A stretch of DNA of 36,826 bases from Halorubrum ezzemoulense DSM 17463 (GCF_002114285.1 NZ_NEDJ01000030.1:1-36826); one strand, 5' to 3'; numbered from the stretch's first letter, positions 14,663-23,372 are shown. Numbers and translations: made by a program. Notes: a model not told the origin generated them from the sequence alone.

Positions 14663-15799
14663 GTGACGACGCTGGTCATCTGCGTCGACCGCTCCGGGGC
14701 GCTCGGCCGCGCCACCAACGTCCCGATGCCGGTCGCCGGCTGGGAGGCCGTCCGGTCGCTGGTCACGGACGCCGGGCTGGACGACCCCGAGGGCGCCAGC
14801 CTGAACTGCCTGCTGGAGTCGCTTCGCGTCGCGCGCGACCTCAGGGACGAGCGCGAGGAGTCGGTGGTGGCGGTCGTCTCCGCCGAGAGCGACACGGCGG
14901 TCGGCGCCGACCGCTCTATCGCCTCCCAGCTCGACGACCTCGTGGAGCGGTACGACCCGCGGGCCGCGATCGTCGTCGTCGACTCCGCCGAGGACGAGCG
15001 CGTCCTCCCGGTCGTGGAGTCGCGGGTCCCCGTCGACTCCGTCGACCGCGTCGTCGTCCGGCAGGCCCGCGACATCGAGTCCACCTACTACCTCCTCAAG
15101 CAGTTCCTCGCCGACGAGCAGCTGCGGTCGACGGTGTTGGTCCCCGTCGGGGTCGCGCTGCTCCTCGTGCCCGCGCTGTTCGCCTGGTTCTCCGCGGGCG
15201 AAGCGGTCGCGGGCGTCGCCGGGCTGCTCGGCGCCGCGCTGCTATACAAGGGGCTCGCGATCGACCGGCTGATGGCGGGAATGCCCGAGCGCGTCCGCGA
15301 GGCGCTGTACGCCGGACAGGTGTCGGTCGTGACGTACGTCGTCGCCGGGGGGCTCGCCCTGGTCGGCGGCTTCTTCGGCTTCCTCGCCGCCTCGGAGCTG
15401 GCCCCCGGATCGCCCCGGCTCGTCGAGGTCGTGGAGTTCACCTTCGTCGCGGTCCCGTGGTTCGCGGTCGCCGGCGTGACCGCGGCCGTCGGGCGGCTGC
15501 TCGATGAGCTGATCCGCGACGAGGGGATCCGGACGCCGTACCTCAACCTCCCGTTCGTCATCGCCGCGGTGGCCCTCGTCGTCCGCGGGTTCGCGGGCTA
15601 CTTCCTCGCCCAGGAGGCGATCCGGCAGCCGCTGTCGGCGTACGGGATGGCGATGACCCCGGTCCAGCAGCTGGCGGCGTTCATCGTCGGCGGAATCGTC
15701 GTGTCGCTCGTCGGCGTCAAGGTCGCCAGCGACGTCGGCACCGAGACCCTCGAAGACGTCATCGACGCGGACCGGGACGCCGAGGGGCAGCGCGAGTAG
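14663..15799 (+). CDS. DUF373 family membrane protein
   Basis: A protein of about 378 residues found widely in archaea and of unknown function. The N-terminal 145 residues are soluble-looking, beginning [15 protein letters not shown] and containing [13 protein letters not shown] and [20 protein letters not shown]. From about residue 160 there are six or seven hydrophobic segments, then an acidic tail. I chose the GTG at 14663 over upstream in-frame TTG and GTG codons. It gives the usual (M/V)TTLV-(I/V)-C-(V/L)-DR beginning, and a TATA-like GATTTTTG (14631-14638) sits 27-28 bp before it. It may share regulation with sppA, which ends 43 bp upstream. Confidence 0.88.
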   Translation: MTTLVICVDRSGALGRATNVPMPVAGWEAVRSLVTDAGLDDPEGASLNCLLESLRVARDLRDEREESVVAVVSAESDTAVGADRSIASQLDDLVERYDPRAAIVVVDSAEDERVLPVVESRVPVDSVDRVVVRQARDIESTYYLLKQFLADEQLRSTVLVPVGVALLLVPALFAWFSAGEAVAGVAGLLGAALLYKGLAIDRLMAGMPERVREALYAGQVSVVTYVVAGGLALVGGFFGFLAASELAPGSPRLVEVVEFTFVAVPWFAVAGVTAAVGRLLDELIRDEGIRTPYLNLPFVIAAVALVVRGFAGYFLAQEAIRQPLSAYGMAMTPVQQLAAFIVGGIVVSLVGVKVASDVGTETLEDVIDADRDAEGQRE

Positions 15800-15896
15800 A
15801 CGGCCGGACGAGACGTTCAGCCGCGAGGGCACGGGTAGACCGCGGACGCGTCGTCCGACCGACCGCCTTTTGTCGGTCGCGGCCGCGGGGGCGGGC

Positions 15897-16721
15897 ATGG
15901 ACGTTTACGGACTGATCGGGAACCCGGTCGAGCACTCGCTGTCGCCGCCGCTACACGAGGCGGGCTACGAGGCGCTCGGCCTCGACGCGCGGTACGTCAC
16001 CTTCGAGCCGGACGCCGACGCCGCGGCCGCGGCGATCACGGGCGCGGCCGACCTCGGAGTGGCGGGGCTCAACGTCACGGTGCCGTTCAAGCGCGACGCC
16101 CTCGACGCGGTCGACGCCGCCCCGCTCGCCGCGCGCATCGGCGCGGTCAACACGGTCGACTACGGGCCGGTCCGGGCCGGCGAGGCCGACCGGCCGCGCG
16201 GCCACAACACGGACGCCGCCGGGGTGACCCGGGCGCTCGCGCACCACGACGTGGCGGTCGACGGGCGAGACGCGCTCGTCGTCGGGGCGGGCGGCGCGGG
16301 ACGGGCGGCCGCGTTCGCGCTGGCCGACGCGGGCGCGACGGTCCACGTCGCGAACCGCACCGCGGAGCGGGCCGTCGAGCTGGCCGACGCGGTTCCGGAC
16401 GCGACCGGCGGCGGCCTCGACGACCTCGGTGAGCGCGTCGCCGCCGCGGACCTCCTGGTCAACGCGACGAGCGTCGGAATGGAGGCGCCCGACGAGACGC
16501 CCGTCCCCGCGGAACACCTCCACGGCGACCTCGCGGTCCTCGACGCGGTGTACGCGCCCGTCGAGACGCGGCTGCTGCGGGAGGCCGCCGCCGCGGGCGC
16601 GACGACCGTCGACGGCGCGTGGATGCTGCTGTATCAGGGCGTCGAGGCGTTCGAGATCTGGACCGGCGAGGACGCGCCGGTCGACGCGATGAACGCGGCG
16701 CTGCGGGCTGCGTTGGAGTAA
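15897..16721 (+). CDS. aroE: Shikimate dehydrogenase
   Basis: Reduces 3-dehydroshikimate to shikimate with NADPH in aromatic amino acid synthesis. The 274-residue protein starts [20 protein letters not shown], the shikimate-binding N-terminus. Lys65 in NVTVPFK and Asp106 in HNTD fit the catalytic pair. The cofactor loop is GAGGAGRA (130-137), and NRTAER supplies the arginine typical of NADP preference. The C-terminal [14 protein letters not shown] is the last family motif. The ATG at 15897 is favoured over an extended frame because a TATA-like CCTTTTGT (about 15866-15873) lies 27 bp upstream. No other shikimate gene is in the window. Confidence 0.95.
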   Translation: MDVYGLIGNPVEHSLSPPLHEAGYEALGLDARYVTFEPDADAAAAAITGAADLGVAGLNVTVPFKRDALDAVDAAPLAARIGAVNTVDYGPVRAGEADRPRGHNTDAAGVTRALAHHDVAVDGRDALVVGAGGAGRAAAFALADAGATVHVANRTAERAVELADAVPDATGGGLDDLGERVAAADLLVNATSVGMEAPDETPVPAEHLHGDLAVLDAVYAPVETRLLREAAAAGATTVDGAWMLLYQGVEAFEIWTGEDAPVDAMNAALRAALE

Positions 16722-16750
16722 GGAAGGGTTCGGGACGGGAGGTTCGCCGC

Positions 16751-17803
16751 TCAGACCAGCCGTTCCGCGATCCGCGCCGCGCCCTCCGCGGCCGCGGTCG
16801 CGGGGCTGTCGGGGGAGACGACCTCAACGTCGCGGTCGAGCTCCTCGGCGAGGCGCTTCTCGAACTCCTCGGTGAGCCCGGGGATACACGCCATGCCGCC
16901 GGTTGCGGCGAGGGGGCGCCCGAGCGCCAGCTGGTATGGTTTCATGTGGTCGTTCGCGAGCTCCGGGAGGAACTCGTTGGCGACGACGTCGACCGCCTCG
17001 TCGATGTACCGGTCGACCGGCTCGCGGACGCCCCGGTCGACGGTGAACTCGTGGCTTCCGCCGCCCGGCTGCTGGATCACGTCCGTGAACGGCTCGAAGT
17101 CGTACACGTCCGCGTGCTCCTCTTTATACTCGCGGGCGGTCGTCCGGTCGATGTGGACGCGGCCCTGGCTCTCCTCCTCGACGGCGGCGACGATCCGGCG
17201 GTCGACCTCGTTACCCGTCACCGAGCCGGTCGAGAACGGCGAGAGCTGCTCGCCGCGCCGGTAGGCGCACGCCTCCATCGTCGTCGACCCGAGGTTCACC
17301 GAGACGAACACCTCGTCGATCGCGTCAAGGTCGTCGCCGTAGGCGGGGATCGCCCCGCACAGCGACTCGGGGTAGCTCCGGGTCTCGACCTGGCCGATGG
17401 AGGAGCCCTCGATCACCGACTTGAGGTTCTCGACGCCCGCCTCGTTGTCGATGGTCGGCACCGCGTAGACGACCGCGCTGTCCTCGGGCACGTCGTAGGC
17501 ATCTACGATGGCCTCGAAGAAGCGCTCTGCGTCCGCGACGCTGTCGTCGTCCTCGGGGAGGCCCGACCGCAGCATGAAGCGCACGCGGTCGGGGTACTCG
17601 ACCGCGGCCTCCTCGCCGAACAGCACCTTCTCTTCGCCGGTGATGGCGTCCTCGTAGGTCGCCAGACAGGTCAGCACCGAGTGGCGCTCCCGTCCGCCCC
17701 GCCCGTCGGGAACGTCGAGCACCGTTCGGGTGCTGCCGAGTTTTACGCCGACCGCTGCCGATTCGTCCGATTCGTTGATGTCCGTGGATTCGTCGTCGCT
17801 CAT
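16751..17803 (-). CDS. Salactin-type actin homologue
   Basis: A 350-residue actin/Hsp70-fold protein matching the haloarchaeal cytoskeletal actins (salactin of Halobacterium, volactin of Haloferax; recognised from family features, not an alignment). The nucleotide site is laid out as in actins: phosphate-1 loop VGVKLGSTRT (18-27), connect segment ESLCGAIPAYG (about 146-156), phosphate-2 loop VFVSVNLGSTTMEA (165-178) and adenosine motif ATGGMACIPG (300-309). Residues 1-16 are a flexible acidic tail. The usual aspartate of the phosphate-1 loop is replaced by Lys21 and that of phosphate-2 by Asn170. Salactin forms dynamically unstable polar filaments linked to DNA partitioning. The start overlaps the stop of the upstream FlaD/E-like gene by four bases, so the two are translated together. 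Confidence 0.85.
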   Translation of the reverse strand: MSDDESTDINESDESAAVGVKLGSTRTVLDVPDGRGGRERHSVLTCLATYEDAITGEEKVLFGEEAAVEYPDRVRFMLRSGLPEDDDSVADAERFFEAIVDAYDVPEDSAVVYAVPTIDNEAGVENLKSVIEGSSIGQVETRSYPESLCGAIPAYGDDLDAIDEVFVSVNLGSTTMEACAYRRGEQLSPFSTGSVTGNEVDRRIVAAVEEESQGRVHIDRTTAREYKEEHADVYDFEPFTDVIQQPGGGSHEFTVDRGVREPVDRYIDEAVDVVANEFLPELANDHMKPYQLALGRPLAATGGMACIPGLTEEFEKRLAEELDRDVEVVSPDSPATAAAEGAARIAERLV

Positions 17804-18285
17804 TGGTCACTCGCACACGAAGCGATCCGGACGATGGAGACGAGACTGATCCGGTGGTCCGCCGGCGTGAACGGCCGGTCGCGCGTCGGGGCGTCGAACC
17901 CCTCCAACCGGCGCGTCAGCGCCGCGACCGCGTCGTCGCCGACCCAGTCGAGCTCGCCGTAGTAGGACAGCACGTCCCGGCTCCGCACGTGGCCGCCGAC
18001 GTCGACGAGGTAGCCGAGCCACTCGCCGATCTCGCGTTCCGCCGCGGGCGACGCCGGGATCGCCGTCAGGTACGGCCGATCCGCGGGGTCGTCGCCGTCG
18101 AACCGCGCACCACGCTGACGCTGGAGCAGCTCCGTGAACGCGGCCGAGCGCGCCGCCTGCTCGGCTCGGTTCCGGTTCGGCCGCCGGAGCGCCCGCTCCC
18201 GAGGCGCCCCGTCCGCACCGTCTCGCGGCGCGTCCGCGATCCGGCGCAGCTCCCGTACGTCGTATCGTCGTGGATTCAGACTCAT
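17800..18285 (-). CDS. Archaellar FlaD/E-domain protein, operon partner of the actin
   Basis: A 161-residue protein. The N-terminal 65 residues are basic and charged (MSLNPRRYDVRELRRIAD, then an Arg-rich stretch). Residues about 70-155 resemble the FlaD/FlaE domain of archaellar cytosolic-ring proteins: PYLTAIPASPAAEREIGEWL, then GYLVDVGG, DVLSYYGELDWVGDDAV and the closing FTPADHRISLVSIVRIA. FlaD/E proteins connect the archaellum base to the cell pole and to chemotaxis. The stop overlaps the actin start (ATGA), which strongly suggests translational coupling and a shared process. No other archaellum gene is in the window. I chose the ATG at 18285, preceded by a GGACGGAAAC purine tract. A TATA-like ACTATCATATG lies at about 18335-18345. 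Confidence 0.75.
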   Translation of the reverse strand: MSLNPRRYDVRELRRIADAPRDGADGAPRERALRRPNRNRAEQAARSAAFTELLQRQRGARFDGDDPADRPYLTAIPASPAAEREIGEWLGYLVDVGGHVRSRDVLSYYGELDWVGDDAVAALTRRLEGFDAPTRDRPFTPADHRISLVSIVRIASCASDQ

Positions 18286-18438
18286 GTTTCCGTCCGTCGT
18301 TCGCGTCCGTACCCGAATCCTCACGGCGGGGTCATATGATAGTTAGGCCTCGGTTATCAGCGGTGAGAAACGTCGTGGTGGCACGACCGGCGCCGGGAGC
18401 GCTCGCCGCGCGCTCGTGCGCGGACCGTGTGCGGCCGC

Positions 18439-19275
18439 TCAGTCGACGACGCGGTTCGCGAGCGCGACGCTGCCGGCGGCGAGTGCGGTCCCGGCGACCA
18501 CGTCGGTCGCCCAGTGGATCCCGAGGAACATCGTCGCCACCACGATGCTCGCGGTGAGGAACGCGGCCACTGGCGTCCACCGCGGGAACTCCTCGTGGGT
18601 AAAGACGGCCGCGAGCAGCACCGTCACCGACAGCGCGGTGTGAAGCGAGGGGAAGACGTTCGTCTCGACGTTCACTCGCGCCGTCAGCCGCGTCACGCCG
18701 CGGAACCAGTCGAGGAGGAGCGGCTCGACGCTCGCGGCGCTCTGGTCGGCACCGGGCACGTCGCGGTAGCTGCGCGGACCGTACGCGACGACCCCGGCGT
18801 AGCAGGCGATCGCGAACGCGTAGTTGACCGCGTACGCCGCGATCAGTCGCTTCAGCGGTCGCAGATTCCGGGCGAACGCGTACGCCACGAGCGGGAACGA
18901 GAGCAACACGACGTAGCCGACGACGTATATCGGTCCGAAGTAGTACACCGCGGCCCGCGGGATCGCGTCCTGTATCGCGGCCACGAGGTCGCCCTCCACA
19001 GCGTAGATGGCAGTCGTCGCGCGGTAGCCGTACTCGAACGAGAACGCTTCCAGCCGTCGAAGCAGGCCCTTGTTGACGGCGAGCACGAGCGCGAGTCCGC
19101 CGACGTACGGCGCGATTCTGCGCGCGCGCTCGCGGAGCAGTTCGCGGTCCGCGAGGACGCTCCGGACTCGATCGCGGCCGACACACGCCGGTCGCAGCGC
19201 GGCGAACGCGGCGACCACGGCGGCGAGGACGACGCCGAGGAGCCGGAGGAACTCGACCGGGAGTTGCTCGATCAT
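18439..19275 (-). CDS. PAP2-superfamily membrane phosphatase/phosphotransferase
   Basis: A 278-residue polytopic protein with about six or seven hydrophobic segments. The PAP2 catalytic motifs are in the C-terminal half: YGPRSYRD near residue 165, NVFPSLHTALSV with His212, and FLGIHWATDVVAG with His254 and Asp258. The arrangement suits lipid phosphate phosphatases and inositol-phosphoceramide-synthase-like phosphotransferases. The substrate is probably a polyprenyl or archaeal lipid phosphate, but this cannot be read. The start at 19275 is the first ATG. A TATA-like GGAGTAATACC on this strand (about 19325-19335) would leave a leader of around 25-30 nt. It lies downstream of the zinc-ribbon gene in the same direction. 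Confidence 0.85.
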   Translation of the reverse strand: MIEQLPVEFLRLLGVVLAAVVAAFAALRPACVGRDRVRSVLADRELLRERARRIAPYVGGLALVLAVNKGLLRRLEAFSFEYGYRATTAIYAVEGDLVAAIQDAIPRAAVYYFGPIYVVGYVVLLSFPLVAYAFARNLRPLKRLIAAYAVNYAFAIACYAGVVAYGPRSYRDVPGADQSAASVEPLLLDWFRGVTRLTARVNVETNVFPSLHTALSVTVLLAAVFTHEEFPRWTPVAAFLTASIVVATMFLGIHWATDVVAGTALAAGSVALANRVVD

Positions 19276-19397
19276 CGACTACGTCTCACCCGTCATCCGT
19301 CGGTACGAGGCCAGGACCGGACCGGTATTACTCCCTCGGTAGCGGTGGGTCGGTCCGCGTCTCCGACGACCGCCGCGCTCCGCACCGCCCCGTCGAC

Positions 19398-19907
19398 TCA
19401 GTCCGACTCTGCCCACGGGAGCGGCTCGGTACACCAGTGACAGAATTCGAGGTCGGCGTCGATCTCCTTGCCGCAGTTGGGACAGGTCACGTCGACGGCC
19501 TCGCCGTCCCCGCCGCTCACGGCCGCGACCGGCGCGGCGTGACCGGCTCCCGCCCCGTCGTCGCCGTCGGCGCGCTCGACCTGACGCCGCATCGCCTCGG
19601 CGGTGGCGGCGCGCTCGCGCTCCGCGACGACGGTCCGGCCGACGAGGTACGCATCGAGCGCCGACAGCAGCGACAGGAGCGCGATCGGCAGCGCCACGTC
19701 CGGGGGGACCGCGGCCGACACCGCCGCGGGGTCGGCGAGAGGGTCGACCGGTTCGACGTCGTACAGGGCAAACAGCGCGACGCCGCCGCCGATGATCGTC
19801 AGGTGCCACAGCAGCGCCCGGCCCCACCGGCGCAGCGAGAGGTGGCCGAGCCCCGGGAGGACCAGCGCGAGCACGGCGGCGAGGACGGGACGCAACTGGC
19901 TTCGCAT
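19398..19907 (-). CDS. Membrane protein with C-terminal zinc ribbon
   Basis: A 169-residue protein. An N-terminal part with about three hydrophobic segments (residues 5-95; GLGHLSLRRWGRALLWHL is in the first loop) is followed by a charged linker. A double-CxxC zinc ribbon lies near the end: Cys142, Cys145, Cys156 and Cys159 (CPNCGKEID, FCHWC). Similar proteins are common in haloarchaea without assigned function. The ATG at 19907 is chosen because a TATA-like CCTAAGTAC (about 19930-19938) is 27 bp upstream, and an upstream frame extension to 20021 has no promoter support. The pantoate kinase gene is divergent from it. Confidence 0.8.
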   Translation of the reverse strand: MRSQLRPVLAAVLALVLPGLGHLSLRRWGRALLWHLTIIGGGVALFALYDVEPVDPLADPAAVSAAVPPDVALPIALLSLLSALDAYLVGRTVVAERERAATAEAMRRQVERADGDDGAGAGHAAPVAAVSGGDGEAVDVTCPNCGKEIDADLEFCHWCTEPLPWAESD

Positions 19908-20053
19908 ACGGCCCGGGTTCGATCGGCCCGTACTTAGGCCTGCGGTGTCGCACCGAGCGACCGCGGCCGGGCGGTCGCTCTCGTCGCGCGGACGCCCCGG
20001 GGATCCCGTCGCGGATAACAACCGTTAATCGCCGCCCGGTCGTCGGCCGCGAC

Positions 20054-20923
20054 ATGAGCAGCCAGCGGGCGACCGCGTTCGTCCCGGGTCACGTCACCGC
20101 CTTCTTCAGCGCGCACCGCGACGACGACCCGACCGTCGCCGGGTCGCGCGGCGCGGGCGTGACGCTCACCGACGGCGTGACGGTCCGAGTGTCGGCGGCG
20201 GACGACGGGGACACGGTGGCGGACGACGCCGCCGCTGGGGAGACGACCATCGACGGCGAGGTCGGTTCGATCGGCGCGGTCGACGACGTGCTCGCCGAAC
20301 TGGACGCGACCGCCGCCGACGTGGCGGTCGAGACCGACCTCCCGATCGGCGCGGGCTTCGGCGTCTCGGGCGCCGCGGCGCTCGGGGCCGCGCTCGCGGC
20401 GAACGACGCGTTCGACCGGGGGCGCTCCGAGAACGAGCTCGTCCGCGTCGCCCACGCCGCGGAGGTCGACCGCGGGACCGGCCTCGGCGACGTGGTCGCG
20501 CAGGCGCGCGGCGGGGTCCCGGTCCGGCTCGAACCCGGCGCGCCGGGCGTCGGCGAGCTCGACGGTGTGCCGGCGAGCGCGCGCGTCGAGTACGTCACGT
20601 TCGGCGAGCTGTCGACCGAGGAGGTACTCGGCGGCGACACGGACGCCCTCTCGGCGGCCGGCGAGGACGCGCTCGACCGGCTTCGGGCGGACCCGCGGCT
20701 CCCGACGCTGATGGACGCGGCCCGCGGATTCGCCGGCGAGGCTGATCTCCTCGTTCCCGAGGTGGCCGAGGCGATCGACGCGGTCGACGCGGCCGGCGGC
20801 GAGGCCGCGATGGCGATGCTCGGCCGCACCGTCTTCGCGCTCGGCACCGGGCTCTCCGACGCGGGCTACGACCCCGAGGCCTGCCGGATCGACGCCGCGG
20901 GCGCGCGGCTCGTTGACGACTGA
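20054..20923 (+). CDS. Pantoate kinase (GHMP family)
   Basis: Phosphorylates pantoate in the archaeal coenzyme A pathway, where pantoate is phosphorylated before beta-alanine is joined. The 289-residue GHMP kinase begins with AFVPGHVTAFFSAH, the pantoate-kinase version of motif 1. The ATP-binding motif 2 is LPIGAGFGVSGAAALGAA (about 96-113), followed by HAAEVDRGTGLGDVVAQARGG. The C-terminal segment with AAMAMLGRTVFALG holds motif 3. A TATA-like CCGTTAATC (about 20021-20033 region) lies 27 bp before the ATG. Its usual partner, phosphopantothenate synthetase, is not in this window. The frame remains open beyond its stop into the antitoxin remnant. Confidence 0.9.
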   Translation: MSSQRATAFVPGHVTAFFSAHRDDDPTVAGSRGAGVTLTDGVTVRVSAADDGDTVADDAAAGETTIDGEVGSIGAVDDVLAELDATAADVAVETDLPIGAGFGVSGAAALGAALAANDAFDRGRSENELVRVAHAAEVDRGTGLGDVVAQARGGVPVRLEPGAPGVGELDGVPASARVEYVTFGELSTEEVLGGDTDALSAAGEDALDRLRADPRLPTLMDAARGFAGEADLLVPEVAEAIDAVDAAGGEAAMAMLGRTVFALGTGLSDAGYDPEACRIDAAGARLVDD

Positions 20924-21136
20924 GGGCGCCTCGGATCCGAGTATCGGCTCCAGAAGCGGGCGACGACCACAGAAGACGGCGACGACCCCTTCGAGAAGCA
21001 TCGCGGCAGCGCCGACAGCAACGAGACGATGCCGGAGCGGATGCGTCGACTCCGCGGCGAGTACCCGCGAGAGGTCGATGGCCCACCAGAAACCGACGAG
21101 GGTTCCGACGGCGGGACGACGGGTGCCGACCCGTGA
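20924..21136 (+). pseudogene. Headless antitoxin remnant upstream of the PIN toxin
   Basis: The frame between the pantoate kinase stop (20921-20923) and a TGA at 21134-21136 reads through GDDPFEKHRGSADS and MPERMRRLRGEYPRE to a Gly/Asp-rich end. This looks like the toxin-binding C-terminal half of a small antitoxin. It overlaps the toxin GTG by GTGA, the classical toxin-antitoxin order. No ATG, GTG or TTG is available before the internal ATG at 21029, which would give only 35 residues, and there is no room for a DNA-binding N-terminus. The gene has probably lost its 5' half next to pantoate kinase. A short functional peptide from 21029 remains possible. Confidence 0.45.
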
Positions 21137-21609
21137 CGACGGCGGTCGACACGAACGCGTTCCTCGGGCTGCTGTACGACGACGAACGCGCTGACGCAAG
21201 CGGGGCGGCGCTCAGGCGCGCGTATCGAGACGGAGCGGTCGTTGCCGCGCCCGTCGTCTACGCCGAACTCGCGGCCGACGGCCGCTTCGCATCGGCCGCC
21301 GACCTCGATCGCTTTCTCGCGGACTTCAGCGTCGACGTGACCGAACCCTCGCGCGAGGCGCGCTTCGCCGCGGGCGAGCGGTTCCGGGAATACGTGGACC
21401 GCCGTCCGGACGGAATCCAGTGTCCCGCGTGCGGTGAGAAGCGGTCCGTCGACTGCGAGGCGTGCGGCGAGTCGCTCTCACCGCGCCAGCACGTCGCCGC
21501 CGATTTCCTCATCGGCGCGCACGCCGCAGTCGACTGCGACGGACTGGTCAGCTTCGACGAGGAGGTCTACTCGACGTACTTCCCGTCGCTGACCGTGTCT
21601 CCCGCGTGA
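21133..21609 (+). CDS. PIN-domain ribonuclease (VapC-like) with zinc-knuckle insert
   Basis: A 158-residue PIN nuclease. Candidate acidic metal ligands are Asp6 (AVDTNAFLG), Glu45 (VVYAELAADG), Asp124 (ADFLIGAHA) and Asp142 (LVSFDEEVY). Between the third helix and Asp124 there is a Cys4 insert, CPACGEKRSVDCEACGE, with Cys97, Cys100, Cys108 and Cys111, which looks like a zinc knuckle. VapC toxins cleave RNA and are neutralised by an antitoxin encoded just upstream. Here the GTG start overlaps the stop of an antitoxin that appears truncated. The toxin frame itself is intact, with all four acidic residues. It may be silent, neutralised by the remaining peptide, or used as an ordinary ribonuclease. 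Confidence 0.8.
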   Translation: MTTAVDTNAFLGLLYDDERADASGAALRRAYRDGAVVAAPVVYAELAADGRFASAADLDRFLADFSVDVTEPSREARFAAGERFREYVDRRPDGIQCPACGEKRSVDCEACGESLSPRQHVAADFLIGAHAAVDCDGLVSFDEEVYSTYFPSLTVSPA

Positions 21610-21613
21610 TCGG

Positions 21614-21951
21614 TTACCGGGTTTCGTCCGGAAAGAGGTCCCGCAAGTCCGGGTGTTCGCGGGGTTCGATCGGTGGTTCTTGACTCCGGGCCGCGGACGG
21701 ATCGGAGGCGATCCGGTCCCGGATCCGTTGCCACTCCTCGTGGCGACACAGGCCGTTCACCGTAATCTCGTCGAGTTCGAACACGGACGCGACCGCCGCC
21801 CGGTGGAACCCCTCGCACAGTTGTATCTCCCCGTCCCGTCCGATCGCGACGACCGGTACACCGCCGTCTCTCGAAGCCGCTCTCTCCCATCGAGGTCCCA
21901 GTCGCCGCCCTCGACGCGGCCTCCTCGCAGCGCCCGCCGACGAACAAAGCT
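21614..21951 (-). pseudogene. Degenerate ParB-like (DGRHR-type) gene remnant
   Basis: Two reading frames on this strand carry pieces of one protein family. Near 21865-21951 one frame reads ALRGGRVEGGDWDLDGRERL and on to RETAVYR. From about 21880 down to a TAA at 21614-21616 another frame reads GGVPVVAIGRDGEIQLCEGF, then HRAAVASVFELDEITVNGLC, RHEEWQRIRDR, and ends EHPDLRDLFPDETR. This resembles haloarchaeal ParB-like nuclease-fold proteins, with VxIGRDG, DGRHR and RHxxWQ in order, as often seen in cell-surface glycosylation loci. There is no start codon. The central part is deleted or frameshifted near 21855-21880, and the DGRHR arginine is altered to EGFHR. It ends against the srp54 promoter. 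I recognise the family from memory. Confidence 0.6.
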
Positions 21952-21980
21952 TTACCGCGTCGCCCGCCTAGCTCCGGCAA

Positions 21981-23372
21981 ATGGTACTCGACGACCTCGG
22001 CACGTCCCTGCGGAGCAGCCTCGACAAGCTCCAGGGGAAGTCCCGACTCTCCGAGAGCGACGTCGAGGAGATCGTCAAGGAGATCCAGCGCTCCCTGCTG
22101 TCCGCCGACGTCGACGTCTCCCTCGTGATGGAGCTGTCGGACTCGATCAAGTCCCGCGCGCTCGAAGAGGAGCCGCCGGGCGGCACCACGGCGAAGGACC
22201 ACGTCCTCAAGATCGTCTACGAGGAGATGGTCGAGTTGGTCGGCGACTCGACCGAGCTCCCCTTAGAAAACCAGACGATCCTCCTCGCCGGCCTCCAGGG
22301 GTCGGGGAAGACGACCTCCGCGGCGAAGATGGCGTGGTGGTTCTCGAAGAAGGGGCTCCGGCCCGCGGTCGTCCAGACCGACACCTTCCGGCCGGGCGCG
22401 TACGACCAGGCGAAGCAGATGTGCGAGCGCGCGGAGGTCGACTTCTACGGGAACCCCGACAACGACGACCCGGTCGACATCGCCCGCACCGGCCTCGAAG
22501 AGACGGCCGACGCGGACGTTCACATCGTCGACACGGCGGGGCGGCACGCGCTCGAAGACGACCTCATCGCGGAGATCGAGGAGATCGAAGGCGTCGTCGA
22601 CCCCGACCGCTCGCTGCTCGTCTTGGACGCCGCGATCGGTCAGGGCGCGAAGGAGCAGGCCCGACAGTTCGAGGAGTCGATCGGCATCGAGGGCGTCGTG
22701 ATCACCAAGCTCGACGGGACCGCGAAGGGCGGGGGCGCGCTGACCGCGGTCAACGAGACCGACTCCTCGATCGCCTTCCTCGGGACCGGCGAGACGGTCC
22801 AGGACATCGAGCGGTTCGAGCCGTCGGGGTTCATCTCCCGGCTGCTCGGCATGGGCGACCTGAAGCAGCTCTCCGAGCGCGTCGAGCGCGCGATGCAGGA
22901 GACCCAGGAGGAGGACGAGGACTGGGACCCCGAGGACATGCTTCAGGGCGAGTTCACCCTGAAGGACATGAAACGGCAGATGGACGCGATGAACAAGATG
23001 GGGCCGCTCGACCAGGTGATGGACATGATCCCGGGGCTCGGCGGCGGGATGATGGACGAGCTCCCGGACGACGCGATGGACGTCACCCAAGACCGGATGC
23101 GCCGCTTCGAGCGCATCATGGACTCGATGACGGAGGAGGAGCTCGAGAACCCGCGCGTCGTCGGCCAGTCGCGCACGGAGCGCATCGCCCGCGGCTCGGG
23201 CACCGACGAGGAGACGGTCCGGCAGCTGCTCGAACAGCACTCGATGATGGAGCAGACGATCAGCCAGTTCCAAGGGATGGGCGAGGGCGATATGCAGCGC
23301 ATGATGAAGAAGATGGGCGGCGAGGGCGGCGGCCTCGGCGACATGATGGGCGGCGGCAAGGGCCCGTTCTGA
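21981..23372 (+). CDS. srp54: Signal recognition particle protein SRP54
   Basis: The GTPase of the signal recognition particle, which binds 7S RNA and nascent signal sequences and targets ribosomes to the membrane. The 463-residue protein has the N domain (1-95), then the G domain with GLQGSGKTT (104-112), [20 protein letters not shown] (184-188) and TKLDG (242-246). A methionine-rich M domain follows from about 310, including the RNA-binding segment around ERIARGSG, and ends in a Gly/Met-rich tail (MMGGGKGPF). Length and order are standard. A TATA-like GCTTTACC (about 21949-21956) lies 28 bp before the ATG. The SRP RNA gene is not in the window. Confidence 0.97.
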   Translation: MVLDDLGTSLRSSLDKLQGKSRLSESDVEEIVKEIQRSLLSADVDVSLVMELSDSIKSRALEEEPPGGTTAKDHVLKIVYEEMVELVGDSTELPLENQTILLAGLQGSGKTTSAAKMAWWFSKKGLRPAVVQTDTFRPGAYDQAKQMCERAEVDFYGNPDNDDPVDIARTGLEETADADVHIVDTAGRHALEDDLIAEIEEIEGVVDPDRSLLVLDAAIGQGAKEQARQFEESIGIEGVVITKLDGTAKGGGALTAVNETDSSIAFLGTGETVQDIERFEPSGFISRLLGMGDLKQLSERVERAMQETQEEDEDWDPEDMLQGEFTLKDMKRQMDAMNKMGPLDQVMDMIPGLGGGMMDELPDDAMDVTQDRMRRFERIMDSMTEEELENPRVVGQSRTERIARGSGTDEETVRQLLEQHSMMEQTISQFQGMGEGDMQRMMKKMGGEGGGLGDMMGGGKGPF

